Shown here: one piece after another, positions 1 through 11,424 of the stretch | How positions within the stretch are numbered: position 1 is the first letter of the stretch | Layout of the letters: each line of letters opens with the position of its first letter | From: Sipunculus nudus | Taxonomy: Eukaryota; Annelida; Sipuncula; Golfingiida; Sipunculidae | Direction: 5' to 3' | Assembly (NCBI GenBank): GCA_026874595.1 | Contig: CM049314.1 | Location: 39,736,045 to 39,800,044 of the forward strand | DNA: 64,000 bases | The notes under the pieces: generated by a model | The model's database searches: none | The model's input: only the letters and a program-made list of their open reading frames with translations | What the model was told of the DNA's origin: nothing | Program-made: the position numbers and the translations under genes

Positions 1-1379
1 TTTAATAGTTAAGCAGGCTTTTCGCAGGGATCAAATTCAAGCATTTCATATTCGATTCACAAATCTAATGATTTTATTTATTTTATTTCTGGTAATATGA
101 GTGCCCAGTTTTCTATTTTACTTTTCATGATGAACATTATGATTCTTCAAATAAATACATTTTTAAAATATATATTTTGTATAACATATATAAATATATT
201 TCTGCCGTTGCTCGAAGCAAGCCAACTTAGGTTGGGGTAATAGGTTCGCATGTGCTGTATCTGTTTAAAGGAGAAAAAAACATAGTAAGCTCGGTATCTA
301 ATTTCATTAAGAGAACGATCAGTTATGATATAAAAAGGTGATATCACTACAAACACGTTCTCACTGCTAGTGTCACTGTTTATGAGAGCAGTACAGGCCT
401 TTTTTTGTGGACCATAATACACATCATAAAATGCACTAAATATTGCTTATATGGTGCAGTTGGTTCATAAATATGATACATGTAACAAGGCGTGACAAAG
501 TCCATCTTATTTTCATAATGTCTCAGAAACGGAAAACAAAGCCTCCTTTAAAAAAAAATACTAGCGTATCGTGCCCTAACACTTCTGAGCTCTATATGTA
601 GGAATCAATATTTAGCCGTTAAAGGTATAAGACGTTTCTTTGCTACAGACGGCTAGTCATGTTCGTGCCTGTGTCATGTACGCGCCAAACAAAGCCATAG
701 GAATCATACAGAATTACGAGTCGGGAGAATGGAAAGAAATATGTTCAATTCTGAGCCACTCTTTTGGTCTATATAATCCTCAGTTGGTGATCATCCTAAG
801 GTCATGAGCCATGTATTGGTTTACCTTTGGCGGCCGGTTGTAAGATTGGAAGGTTGAGTCCAAAAGTATCTACATACTATTAAGATATGGTTTGTGATAT
901 GCAGGCTGTATTCTCGTCTCGAGGAAACTGACTGCAAACAAATATGGATTGTCAGGACGTGAGGACGTGAATCGTGTCATGCGGGCATGTTTTGTTTAAT
1001 TATTGCATCTATTATTGGATTAACTGTATTTTTTTGTATTTGTTGTCAGGAGAGTCGGTTTGCCGGACAGGGTTATTGTGTCATGTGACAATAGGAGAAT
1101 TCGATAGGAGCCACCCCGTGTTTCGGATCGAGAAACGTCATGGCACTTGACATCAAAGCGGTAGTTTTGTTCTCAGCCTGTTAGGTATTCAGCGTGTTCA
1201 TGAATATAGATGAGTCTGCTAAGCAATTCGGGTACCAGGAATTGCATGAGAGTAATACATTTGGAGGAGCATTCAGGGTAGAAGATTTTTTTTAAAATAT
1301 TGCATTCACACAGTGGTGATTCAGTCTTCGGTGTCCCGAAAGGTAGCAAGCTGGTCCAGGCAAGCAAGGGTGGATCCGC
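1..1379. other. Intergenic, no gene seen
   Basis: AT-rich sequence with short open frames only. None shows a recognisable domain or paired splice sites. I see no long repeat until the SINE-like unit that follows. Confidence 0.5.
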
Positions 1380-1735
1380 CGTGCCTCCCGTGCTGTGCTA
1401 GCTCGCCATAGTTGGCCGCACTGACCCAACCGGATTAGCAGTTGCTGGGTGCTATGTATCTCTGTGTGACGTGTTGTTCCAGCTCGCTATAGTCAGCCGC
1501 GCTGGCCTAGTCGGATAACTAGTTCAAGGGCCTGCATGGTAAAAGGCTCGGCTCTCTCCGCACACGGCTCGGGTTCGATCCCCGGCGTGACCATCAGAGG
1601 AGTTTTTTGTTGCCCGCCCAGGTCGGTGGTTTCTCTGGGTTGTCCGGTTTCCTACAGAGACTACTAAACGAGATCACCCTAGCCATGGAGATTGCCTCAA
1701 TCCATTTATCATAATTAGTTGAACAATCTATATAA
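1380..1735 (+). repeat. tRNA-derived SINE-like repeat
   Basis: The head contains two related units that share a GCTCGCYATAG-type core (about 1400 and 1480). The second has a Pol III A-box-like stretch (TGGCCTAGTCGG, 1503-1514) and a B-box-like stretch (GGTTCGATCCCC, 1572-1583). A body with GGTGGTTTCTCTGGGT and CCGGTTTCC follows, then a tail ending in AATAAAGTTT before an (AT)n run. Boxes, body and tail are the architecture of a tRNA-derived SINE with a conserved central domain. It is not an intact tRNA: box spacing is long and no cloverleaf forms by eye. A related inverted copy lies at 5,900-6,140. Confidence 0.6.
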
Positions 1736-1748
1736 AAATAAAGTTTAA

Positions 1749-1751
<3 letters not shown>

Positions 1752-1804
<53 letters not shown>
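1752..1804. repeat. (AT)n microsatellite
   Basis: Uninterrupted TA dinucleotide run directly after the SINE-like tail. Adjoining a SINE 3' end, it may have grown from the element's tail. Confidence 0.95.
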
Positions 1805-1806
<2 letters not shown>

Positions 1807-3900
1807 CAGTTAGAGGCCAGCCTTCTAGTGTTGCCAGCGAAGAAATGGTATTTAGCGCCATGTGACTGTTCTTACCTCTGAGGATACAACGTTGTGAAGC
1901 GGTTAACCTGATCTAGTAGGTAGATCTGAGCACTGTAATTTTCTGTTAATATATTCATTGTTGCTTAGGTAATACTTGTATTTGTTGTGTACCTGATGGC
2001 CAATGCGACAGTGCACAATCACAGAACCACACCATACGTCTTTACCATTATCAAACCAAATGCAACCGGTCGGTCAATTGATAAGGGCCGCCGTTTTTAT
2101 AGGGCACCGATAAGGGACAGCGTTTATATGGTGACATGGGTACAACTCTAATCTAAAATAAAAGCTTATCTATTTATAAAGCTGTGGCAACTGAGAAGTC
2201 TTTGTACTTCTGAGACAGGTAAGATCAAGAGTACTGCCATATAAACGTTTAGAGTTGTATGTACACATGTCGGTGTTCCCGGGATGAGCAATAACAGTTG
2301 ACTGTTACTAACGGTCTTCAATCTTTTTTATTTAAAAAAATACAAGAATACATGATATAAAATACAGGTGACAGTGGTTATAACAGAATTCATGGCTAAG
2401 TATATCACATAACATATTGGTAAAAAAGATTTATAATTGCTCTTTACGGATTAATTTACATTCGCTCGTGTGAATTAAGATACATTAAAATATACAAAAC
2501 TGGGCACATAGCAACAATAATCAGCACATGTATATTATTTTATGTTTACGTATCTACATGAGGTGACTGTCAACTATGTTGTTCAGATATTTGTGTACGC
2601 TCAATCTACCCTCTTATTACATGTGGCAGGAAGGATGGTTTATGAATATTGTACACAAATGGTACAAGATAGGATTTATATAGTATATATATTATTTTTG
2701 TACGTTCTGGTCCTAAGATTATTTCAGGTAAATGTTTTGATTTTTTTCCATATTGTTTTACAAATTGATATAAACAAACCTACAAGCCTGTTTACAGTGG
2801 GATGGGTATTATCTGGCCTAAATGTATAAAGGCTCAAGGATTTACCTTCAGACGTCGGAAGTCGAAATCAGGTCTTTAAAATTCTGAATCGAAACTTGGC
2901 CCTCCCGTGTCAAAGGCAATAATGCGCCCAAGTCTAAGAGGTTTTCAGCTTTTGTGTAACTATATACATTTGCAATATATTTTTTCCTCCAGTGTAGGAT
3001 TTTTAGGTCAATATTAACTCAGCGTTCATCGGTTAGTCTTTCCCATAGTATTTCTTCTTCATTGAATATATTTCAGGAAATATATAGTCTTTCTGAGATT
3101 AGAAAGGGGTAGCTAAACCACTGTCATTTGATATATTAACTTTTATATGTCGTCCTGAACCACAACTCGAGTAAATCTAATCAGACGGTACTTCTTAAAT
3201 GAGAGAGCACCTCCTTCCATGAGAGTAAGCTCTTTTTAATGGCATTTCTAATTGTTATAATTATACTTTAACAGTTAAGTGGGTGAACAAAGAGGCCATA
3301 CACATAAATATTTGTTACTGAACTAATTCTGAGGATTCTAACTTTCTGGGATAATGCACCTCACAAATTCAACATCTAGACACTGATCTTTGAGTTGTTT
3401 GATGTACTAATAATTTCTTAATGCCCTTCATTTAATTCCAATATGTGTTGCAAAACACTTTTCCTTTGTGCCCTATGAACAAGAAGTAAACAGTTATTTT
3501 TCGTTAATAATTCATATAGGTAACCGTGAGTTGAGGGCATCAAATCATGTCCGCATTATGACCTGTTGGAATAAAAGCCACTAGCTATGATGTCTATCTC
3601 AAAAACCCAAGTAAGAATAGTGCAGGTGGTACCAACAATGTGCTACAGTAGATAATATTCTGGCAACATTTTATAACAGTCCATGAAGTCGTTCATCAGT
3701 GAACAAGACATTTACTGACAGTTAGCTGTCTTAGCGGTATACCTACCTATCTACAAAGAGGGAACATGGATAAAAAAAAAATACACTAGGCACACGAGTA
3801 TACGAGAAAAACCTGTAACTGGTTTCCGTATTGCGTTGCCCTCGCGAGGGTCTGTGTTTGTCCAACTCAGAATAACTGTGCTTTGTCCCATACACGTGCA
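1805..3900. other. Intergenic, no gene supported
   Basis: AT-rich, mostly single-copy-looking. An open frame at 2,542-2,829 is hydrophobic and AT-driven, with no domain I recognise. Minus-strand readings across 2,860-3,500 give scattered coding-like snatches in several frames with stops, perhaps an old mobile element, but too broken to assign. Confidence 0.4.
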
Positions 3901-3970
3901 TAAGTAGTATCAAGTGTGTATCTCAATTACGTTGGTCTTACGTTTTAATCAGCCTTGCTTTAAAAATCAA

Positions 3971-4801
3971 ATGGAAGACCAATCGCACTATCTGGTCTTT
4001 CACCAGAATTCCAACCTTATGGAGCATACTCTAGAATGGATTCATCAAGTCGTCCCTGGAATTGTGAAGGAAATGTTAGATTTGGGTGCCGTCAAGGAGA
4101 AAGGACAATTCCAAACCATATCCATTGGATCAGGCAAAGGCATTTTTGTCGCTATTCCATATTATATGTAGATTAAACATAAATGCTATTGAATAAAATG
4201 GCCCTATTTAGTACTGTTTCTGTAATTTATAGTAACATGTCTGGTTTCGATTCTTTATGTACGTTTACGTTGCATGTTGCAAACTATTTATAAAAAAAGG
4301 ATAAAGAAATCGTTTTAAAAAATATTAAGATTCTCAATTAATATACTCGTACATATTTTACAACCTTTTAACCATTTAAATTAACAGTTAAAACATTTCC
4401 GTCACAGAATTCATTCTGATATTTTCCAAGAAATGTTTTCATGCTAAATGCCTTTTAGGAGTACAAGATGCTGCCATATTAGACGATGTGATCAAATTTT
4501 CACTGAAGATCAAGTACACTGCGGTAGATCCAAATGTCGTCAGCATGAAGGATTTTCAAAAGAATGTTGCCGGTAACTCAAAATAATCCGACGTGGAATT
4601 TGACCTCAGGGAAATGGGAGCTGAAGACTTTTTGTCCAGCAAAGTCTTATATAGCAAATTTCATCTTGTTCTCTTCATACATAGTTTGTACCACTTCCAC
4701 GAACGAGTGGGGGTAAAATTTACAATTTAACAGAAGAACACGGATGGATAATAGCTAACACCTGTAAGAAAGGTAACATCTTAATAAATATATATGCTAA
4801 T

Positions 4802-4850
<49 letters not shown>

Positions 4851-5529
4851 GATTGTATTATTGTGTATAAAAGTTAAATTGATGCCTGGTGGTCTTCAAA
4901 ACCTCCTGAGTTTTAATCATACAAATGTTTGATTAATTTATAAAAGTAACTTTCCATATTTTCAAAAAAAATTGATTGCTTGATACAAAGTTGCTTTAAT
5001 CTCTCTTTTCTCTCTCTTCCTCACGGGTTAGCCGCAACTATTTTATTGCAAAATATTTACAAATTGGATATATTAATTGTAGAAAATGTATTTTTTTATT
5101 AGAGGGCGTTTTCGCGATAGGAGAAGGAATGCTTCCGTTAGATGATTTGGCATGGTCAAAAGACGTTGAATCGGCAATGGATCGAGAGAAGTTGGATTTC
5201 AAACAAAAAGAAATTCAATCCGATGTGAATTTAGGTACGGGTTGTCGCCGTTAAAACAACTATTATGTTGCATATTTGAATACAAATTTCATTTGGACTA
5301 CATTACGGCCATTAACAAAATTTAACCGTGGTTTATAATTCACATTTTTTCCAATTTCAGAGCCAATATTTGAATGCAGTGCTGAGGGGAATTTGCTTCT
5401 CGACTTTTTAACCTATACAACTGATTTCCGTGAGACATCTACACCACAATTTGCGAAGGACATTATGAACAGCTGAAAAACGGGGCGAAAAAGAAAGATA
5501 AAAAGTTGGTTGGTTTCATCAACGTAAAG
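3971..5529 (+). pseudogene. HNMT-like methyltransferase pseudogene, copy 1
   Basis: A decayed relative of the intact HNMT-like gene at 34,938, with the same four-exon layout: exon 1 3971-4139, exon 2 4459-4772, exon 3 5103-5234, exon 4 5361-5529. Exon 1 keeps the SAM-binding loop SIGSGKG and is four codons shorter, in frame. Lesions: the exon 1 donor reads GC instead of GT; exon 2 has a TAA where copy 2 has a Tyr codon (about 4585) and is 10 bases shorter near 4712; exon 4 lacks one base near 5469, which shifts frame into a TGA. Exon 3 and the other splice sites are intact, so it arose as a spliced genomic copy, not a retrocopy. No terminal exon is visible; (AT)n and mobile DNA follow. The homology is certain from shared exons. 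Loss of function is inferred from the lesions. Confidence 0.85.
4800..4850. repeat. (CT)n(AT)n microsatellite in intron 2 of copy 1
   Basis: A CT run about 29 bases long passes directly into an AT run, inside the second intron of the HNMT-like pseudogene. Confidence 0.95.
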
Positions 5530-5669
5530 GTACATATGATTCGTAAAAAATAACGTGAGAGCAAAGAAAACTTGTTTTTTTGATGTGGCGGATGGTAACA
5601 CGAATAGATAAGCTATGTACCTGATTGATGAAATACAGCTGATCTTGGTTAATACAGCTGACCATGCTC

Positions 5670-5671
<2 letters not shown>

Positions 5672-5764
<93 letters not shown>
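5672..5764. repeat. (AT)n microsatellite, interrupted
   Basis: Long AT run broken by short CACACA and TAAATA stretches. Open frames here encode only Tyr-Ile repeats and are artefacts of the microsatellite. Confidence 0.95.
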
Positions 5765-5899
5765 AGATTTGCATATATGGTATGGTTTTCACAGGATTGA
5801 TTTTCCATTTTTAACGTGCACAAATTCCATATATCATCCGATGTAGGAACGTCAAAAGACCCTCAATAACCGTTCTTTGCAAGTTATACTGCTGGCACA

Positions 5900-6140
5900 G
5901 CAACTATGGAAGGCTAGCCTCTACCTGGTGCTCCAGGGTCTTGAACTAGTAATCCGACAGAGACAACGCGGGAGAATACAGCGAGCAACAACAAAACGTG
6001 ATAAAACGATACATACGACCCTGTAACTGGCAATTCGCCCGGGTCAGCGCGGCCGACAACAGCGAGCTGGAACAGCACGCACGTCACACAGCGATACCTA
6101 CGACCGTGTAAGTAGTTGGTAATCTGACTTGGTAAATGCA
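5900..6140 (-). repeat. SINE-like repeat related to 1,380-1,735
   Basis: Read on the minus strand this carries the same core as the repeat at 1.4-1.5 kb (CTGTTCCAGCTCGCT, then GCCGCGCTGACCC). Related stretches of roughly 90 bases are repeated, with CGTATGTATCG and CGGATTACTAGTTCAAG subunits. No B box of good quality is visible, so this may be only the 5' or internal part of the element. Confidence 0.5.
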
Positions 6141-6254
6141 ACAAGTCAACAACTGTTTTTGTTGCATTTGGATCTCGTAATACTACTTCACAGTTTGTAA
6201 TCCCTCTGGATCGTTAACTGCTGCAAGCAAAATACATGAACATTTTTTGGATTC

Positions 6255-7422
6255 GTAGAACGATTGACAAACTTTCAAACAGATTGAAACTTGAATGTAT
6301 TTTGCAAAAAGTATGGTATGAAAGTTAATATAGATAGGACCAAAATTATGGTTTTCAGAAGGGGAGGCATTCTTCGTAAAACAGAGAAGTGGTATTCAGG
6401 AGATAAACAGTTAAATGTAGTTTCATATAATAAATATATTGGCATTATCTTTACAAGTAAATTATCCTGGACCAAAACTCAACAGCAACAAGTGATGCAA
6501 GCTTATAAAGCAGTCTGTGTCATTTAAAGTTTTAAGCAAAGGTGTCATCATTTAAATGTAAAACAACTTTTCTATTTATTTGATAACATGGTGGTACCAA
6601 TTTTATTATATGGATGTGAACTTTGGGGTTACACCACAGTTGAATTAATAGAGAGAGTACAGTATAAATCCTGTAAATTTGTTTTAAATGTTGGATTAAA
6701 TACTCCTAATGTAACAGTTTTAGGTGAATGTGGTCGATTTCCTTTATTTATAAAATACTCCATCCAATGTTTGAAGTATTGGGTTAAGCTTTTGTATATG
6801 CTGTATCCAAAACATATATATAATATTTTATACCAGCTAGATGACAGGGGGGAAACAACTTAAGTTACACATGTAAGATCATTGTTATTTCAAGCTGGAT
6901 TTGGATATATTTGAATGGCTCAAGATGCTGGTAATATTGACCACTTTATCATTAGTATTAAACAGAGAATTATAGATATGGCACAACAAAAGTGGCATAA
7001 TGACATTACGGACTGTAGTAAGTTGTATTATTATGGTGTATTCAAGTCCACGCTTACCATTGAAAAAATATTTATTATGTGTCACAAATAAAGGTTATAG
7101 AACTGCTTTAGCAAAATTTAGATGTGTAAATCATACATTGGCAGTAGAAAATGGTCGACATAAAGGTATCCCGAGAGAAGAGAGAATATGTTTAATTTGT
7201 TTAAAAAATGGATATAATATAATTGAGGATGAAACTCATTTTTTAATGGAATGTTCTTTATATACTGATCTGCGGAACAAATATATACCAAAGAAATTCC
7301 ATGAACCAAATGAATATAACTTCAAGTTGATACTAAATTTTGATTACTTATTCCAAATACCAAATTTAGCAGCTTACATGTTTTATAGTTTTAATAGGAG
7401 ATCTACAGTAATTGAAAACTAG
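6255..7422 (+). pseudogene. LINE ORF2 C-terminal part (reverse transcriptase end and post-RT region)
   Basis: In frame order one reads the RT thumb with KTKIMVFRRGG-like residues (here DRTKIMVFRRGG), a YNKYIGIIF motif and KLSWTK. Next come LFDNMVVPILLYGCELWG, the hallmark of molluscan LINE ORF2 C-termini, and then a Cys/His-type end (CLICLKNGYNIIEDETHFLMEC, 7,190-7,250). One in-frame TAA lies at about 6525 and another after 6,860, with frame changes near 6,880-7,000, so it cannot encode a working enzyme. The endonuclease and most RT catalytic motifs are missing because of 5' truncation. Its product would have copied the element's own RNA into DNA at a nick. Confidence 0.82.
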
Positions 7423-8074
7423 ATATTGTCATTTTTCTAGAAATATTAAAACTGTAAATATTTTAGAGAAATGATCCCTAACCCAGATTCAATCCATTCA
7501 GCAATAGTCAGTAGAAAGTATATACCTATAATATATTGGTTTGAATATGCATATTGCTTGACTAGAGGAGAATATGTTAAGGTTAATAAAGGAAAGTATA
7601 GTTATATTTAAAAAAATGAGACATATTAGAAAAAAAATGTCTTGCATGTACATGTATATATTTTAGTTGTGTAAGTGCTTGTATTTGGTATTGGAAATTA
7701 TCTTTTAATAGCATGTAAAATTGAAGTTAAGGATGTCTATTGACTATAGATTATTATTTTAATAGTTATTACTATATTATTATTACTATTACTATTATTC
7801 TTATGTATTTGCAAACTAGTTATTTTATCTTTTTTATTCCATACTTAGTTTTAAGATACAATGTTACTTGGTTAGATGTTTATTTACTTATTATTTTTAT
7901 TCTTTGTTTGTTTGTTGTTTGTTTGATTGTTTGTTAACAATTTAAATTTAAATTGATCATAAATGTGAACTCTCCATTTTTGCTTGTATAATAAGACTTG
8001 TGAATGTTGATAGTATTGTAGGAACTATGGGCCTGTGGAATTTATTTCCAGAATAAACTTTCTTCTTCTTCTTG
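6255..8074 (+). mobile_element. 5'-truncated LINE (non-LTR retrotransposon)
   Basis: The fragment starts inside the reverse transcriptase, runs through the C-terminal part of ORF2, has an AT-rich 3' UTR of about 600 bases and ends in a CTT-repeat tail (about 8058-8074). A 5' truncation with a simple-repeat 3' tail is typical of target-primed integration. I would place it loosely among jockey/CR1-like LINEs. The neighbouring sequence beyond 8074 is the minus-strand gypsy element. Confidence 0.8.
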
Positions 8075-8084
8075 ACAAACATTC

Positions 8085-8660
8085 ACGCTTGTACGTCGAG
8101 TAGTTTTTGCTATCTCGACAATTGCTTCCAATTGTGCAACTCTTACCTACTCTATGACCTAGAAATCCCAAGCCCTCGCACCCAACAAATGTATTGGACG
8201 GTTTCGCGGTGAGATTTGAGGGCATGGAGGTGAACCTCCTACGTAACGGTATTGATTATGATGTCGTCGATGTTATTTACGACATTTGGGACCCGGTACA
8301 GTAACTTCCGCATCTTGGTAAATACCGCTCAAGTCTTGACGTATCCAAAAGGCAGCCCAAGGAATTAGTAGAGACCATCTGATTTAAAAAATCCGTTTTA
8401 TCACTGGAGGTAGCAGGTAATTGCCAATATCCCTTCGCCAGGTCTATCTTTGTTAAATATTTACTGCAAGGTAGCTCTAAAAAAACCGCGGGATTTGGCA
8501 TGAGCCCTGGGTCGAAAACGACCGCTTTGTTGAGCCGCCTACAGTAGATCACAGAATGAATCTCTCCGTTCGGCTTACTTAAAATTAAACATGGCACAAC
8601 GAACCGCGAACCCGATTTCTGTATGACGCCAAGCGCAACCAGAACAGCTATATCTCGAGA
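8085..8660 (-). pseudogene. Gypsy-type reverse transcriptase fragment
   Basis: Minus-strand reading gives LILSKPNGEIHSVIYCRRLN, then FDPGLMPNP, then YLTKIDLAKGYWQLP: fingers and palm of a Ty3/gypsy RT with the first catalytic Asp in KIDLAKGYWQ. After a frameshift near 8,350-8,280 come a degraded YIDD region (NIDDIIINT) and, in another frame, TAKPSNTFVGCEGLGFLGHR, the usual palm-thumb link. The RNase H domain should follow but is cut off at the LINE boundary near 8,075. Several frame changes make it non-functional. Confidence 0.8.
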
Positions 8661-9369
8661 TGCATCGTCTCTCGCTTAGCCTGCTGTATAGCATATTGCT
8701 TTTACCTGGTTGGCTCATCTGAGTTGAGCAGTATCTCGCATCGGTGCATTTAGGTACATCATTGAATACGTCATTAAGTTGATCAAGGATTTCACCTACT
8801 CCTAAGCGTTGTTAACTGGGCTTCTCGTTATATGCACGACGCTATCGAACTTGCCTAGCACAGAATTGTCCATGGGAACAATAGCCTAGCCATCGTTGGC
8901 TTTAACCCGGTGATCTTCGTCCCTAGACGGCCAAATATAGAAATTTTCCTCTTCACTTGTAAATTCACCCACTGCAGCGAGAATGTGTTGCGGCTCTGAA
9001 TTAGCATGATATTTCTTCAGTAGATTAGGTATTTGACGTTCCCATTGGTCTTAACTCCGTATTACTGGTTATTGAGTTTCCCCACGACCAGATATGGCCC
9101 CTTCCATTGCACTAATACTTTAATGCGGTCAGTCCGTGACAACAACAAATCTTGATAGCTGGTTTTAATTTCACGCAACCAGGTGCCTCTGTTGTGGAGA
9201 CACCTATTACGAACCGCAGCCTTTTCTAATACTTCACTCGCGACGGTGCATGTGTCACTTAACAGTTCATTCCGGCCAATTCCGTATAGATATATGGTTC
9301 TACATACATGTTTGTGCCTTCATTGGTCCAGAGTTAACTACATATACAGCGAACCACAACCTAACGTAG

Positions 9370-9615
9370 CATCCGCATTGGACCACTTACCAACCGACCG
9401 TAAAGCAACTCAAAGGGCGAAACCCCATGCTTTCCTGCGGAACCTCGTGATAGACGAACAATACAGCATTCACTTATTAATCCCAATCCTTTTGCCGCTC
9501 ATTGTCCATCCTCTTCAACACAAGCATCAGCGTTCTATTAAACAGCTCCACCATCATGGTACCCATTTGTCCGGTTGGAGAGGATTTTCAGCCATTTGGG
9601 CATAGAATATTATGC
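9370..9615 (-). pseudogene. Gypsy-type integrase fragment
   Basis: Minus-strand reading gives SPTGQMGTMMVELFNRTL, matching the end of the integrase catalytic core around the catalytic Glu (HPQTNG-MVERFNRTL type), then KRMDNERQKDWD. After a frame change follows SAGKHGVSPFELLYGR, a stretch strongly conserved in gypsy integrases. The N-terminal zinc finger and the first two acidic residues are not visible. The sequence is interrupted and cannot be active. Confidence 0.75.
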
Positions 9616-9640
9616 AGAGACATTCCATATATAAAGGCAG

Positions 9641-11180
9641 AACATGTGCTTAAAATAGGCAGCTGTTGCAATTTTGTTTTTGTCTGCCTGTTTCTCAAGC
9701 TGCTCGTCCGTGTGTCTGTCCGCGATATATCGTAAACGAAAGGCCCTGAAATATTTATTTTATGTGCTAAAATATTTGAACAGTGTGCCTATAATTATCT
9801 GGTTGTGGGGCGGAATCATCAAGAGTAGTCCTTGTCCACCTATCAGCGGCCTATTAACGCAATTGTAAGTTCCAATGAGCTGAAACTTTCCATGCGAATT
9901 GGTCAAAAAAAATTTCTAAGAAATAAAAAAAAATATGCCGCTGTTATCAATATCCTTAAAATTATGAAAGAAAAAAATATTTTCCGAATGTTTTATTTCT
10001 AATTTTCGGCTTAAAGAGGTAATTTAAAAAAAAAATCGGAAAAAATAATACGGAAATTCGAAGATCTCTGTATATGCCATTATATATGCCAAGTATGAAA
10101 TGTTAATTAATTGCAATTATTGCGGAAACATGATGTAAAAGTAAACCGTTAGGTCAGACCACAATTTGAGAAAAGTGCAAAAAAAAGTCTCAATGTAATA
10201 TCTCATACAGTTTCGAGTTGCTAGGACAACATGACCACGAATGAAAGCCATATGTCGTTTGCACCAATTACATCATCTGACATTCAGGATAAGTGTTTAC
10301 TGCTGTTTTATTTTACCCTTGACTAAATGCAGGTGACTCACTTGATTATGGGGGAAGTCAACATGTATGGCAGCTAAGCCCCTAATAATTGGCACAGGTC
10401 GGCGGGGCGATAATTATCAGGTATCTACGCGATACAGGTCCTCGCTCTACATAAATAGCGAGCCACAACCTATCATTTCGTTTAAATCAGTTCATTTGAA
10501 TCAAATACTATTCAATAATTGCTCGCATTTCTCAATGGTGTTACGTAATACGTAGCGGTGATTTTATGGAACGAACATGAAAAATGCATGAAGAGCTACC
10601 TGTACCGATCTTGAATAAAAGGGCTGGTTTCATATAATTATATAGCCAACGTTTGGGATAGTGGGACAAGCGTGTCACACAATATATTCCACCGTAACAC
10701 ATTTGCCCTTTTTGCTCCTGTGTTACAAACCATGCAGTTTGCGAGATGTCTTAAGTCGGAAACGCTGAATACGGCTCGGCCGGGCAGCAATATATACAGC
10801 AAATATTAAAATTCCATGGGAAGCAAGCCAAAAAGCAGAAAAAATCACTTACACATTCAGCTGGCCAAGCAGGAAAACAGGTCGGAGCTGCACAGGTAAC
10901 ATTTAGTGCTTACCAGATGCTGCCCTATCTCACAGACTAAGATATTCTTGGGTTATAAATACAAAGCAGTTTTAGACCTTGAAGAAATCAAGCATGAGGT
11001 ATACAAATGGTGCTTTGAGTGTACCAGCGCTTACCTGGTATACTCATTTGCTTTGCAGAAGGCGTATATTGATATGTACGCATGTTTATACATGCCTGTG
11101 TTTGCATGAACAAGGATAGGTTTTTTCGGAAGCATTAAATATATAGTATAATTTTTCTGCGATTAATTTAAATTGAAAAC
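9641..11180. other. Intergenic, no gene seen
   Basis: Diverged, AT-rich. A 26-base stretch around TACATATACAGCGAACC (about 9,337) recurs with a few changes at about 10,448 (TACATAAATAGCGAGCC), hinting that this DNA belongs to the same or a related mobile element as the gypsy fragment. No coding exon could be supported here. Confidence 0.4.
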
Positions 11181-11184
11181 TTAC

Positions 11185-11421
11185 GAAACACTCTTTTGAC
11201 CCTACGTGTGGGGAGATTATCGGACAACCTTGCTTTCCGGTAATTGGCTTACCCCAGCCTAACTGTGACTGTCGGGCTGTATTGTCAGCACGGTAGGTCG
11301 TTCCAGGAAAATCAGGGACATACAAGTGGGTTTGCGTTGGATGCGCAGGCTGACACTTTGTATAATTACAATAAGCCAGATCTGACAGGAAAGCGCCAGG
11401 CGGGTCATCCGGCAAGGGTGC
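11185..11421 (-). CDS. Orphan internal exon, unrecognised protein
   Basis: A 237-base minus-strand stretch, exactly 79 codons with no stop, sits between a strong acceptor (polypyrimidine then TTATTTTCCAG) and a consensus donor (GTAAGT). The reading starts with APLPDDPPGAFLSDLAYC and has four cysteines in two pairs (residues 18 and 23, then two near the end), a PDFPGTTYRADNTARQ stretch and a GW motif, suggesting a disulphide-bonded extracellular protein. I do not recognise the family. No partner exon was identified within 2 kb on either side. It is either one exon of a gene with long introns reaching beyond what I can trace, or a relict. Confidence 0.45.
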
Positions 11422-11424
11422 CTG

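Larger units (their letters stand above)
8080..9640 (-). mobile_element. Ty3/gypsy-type LTR retrotransposon fragment with integrase before RT
   Basis: On the minus strand the order is integrase C-terminal half (about 9,610-9,370), a linker with a VLVQWKGPYLVVGK stretch (about 9,110-9,060), a spacer, then reverse transcriptase (about 8,660-8,085). Standard gypsy elements run PR-RT-RH-IN. Integrase upstream of RT in an RT of gypsy type is the arrangement described for Gmr1-like elements. No LTRs, protease or gag were found. Stops and frameshifts interrupt every domain. The alternative is two unrelated gypsy fragments lying side by side. Confidence 0.65.

Noticed and set aside
1500-1600. Possible tRNA gene with good B box
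   Set aside because: No cloverleaf pairing by eye and box spacing too long; the flanking body and tail fit a SINE.
2542-2829. 95-codon hydrophobic frame
   Set aside because: AT-driven Ile/Tyr/Leu content with no homology landmarks or splice context; likely chance.
5519-5823. Open frames rich in Tyr-Ile over AT runs (also at 40.7, 45.4, 52.4, 58.1 and 62.9 kb)
   Set aside because: They translate (AT)n microsatellites; no start context, domain or splice support.
8277-9740. LTR pair for the gypsy element
   Set aside because: No direct repeat of LTR size was found on either side within 3 kb; only a 26-base similarity between 9,337 and 10,448.
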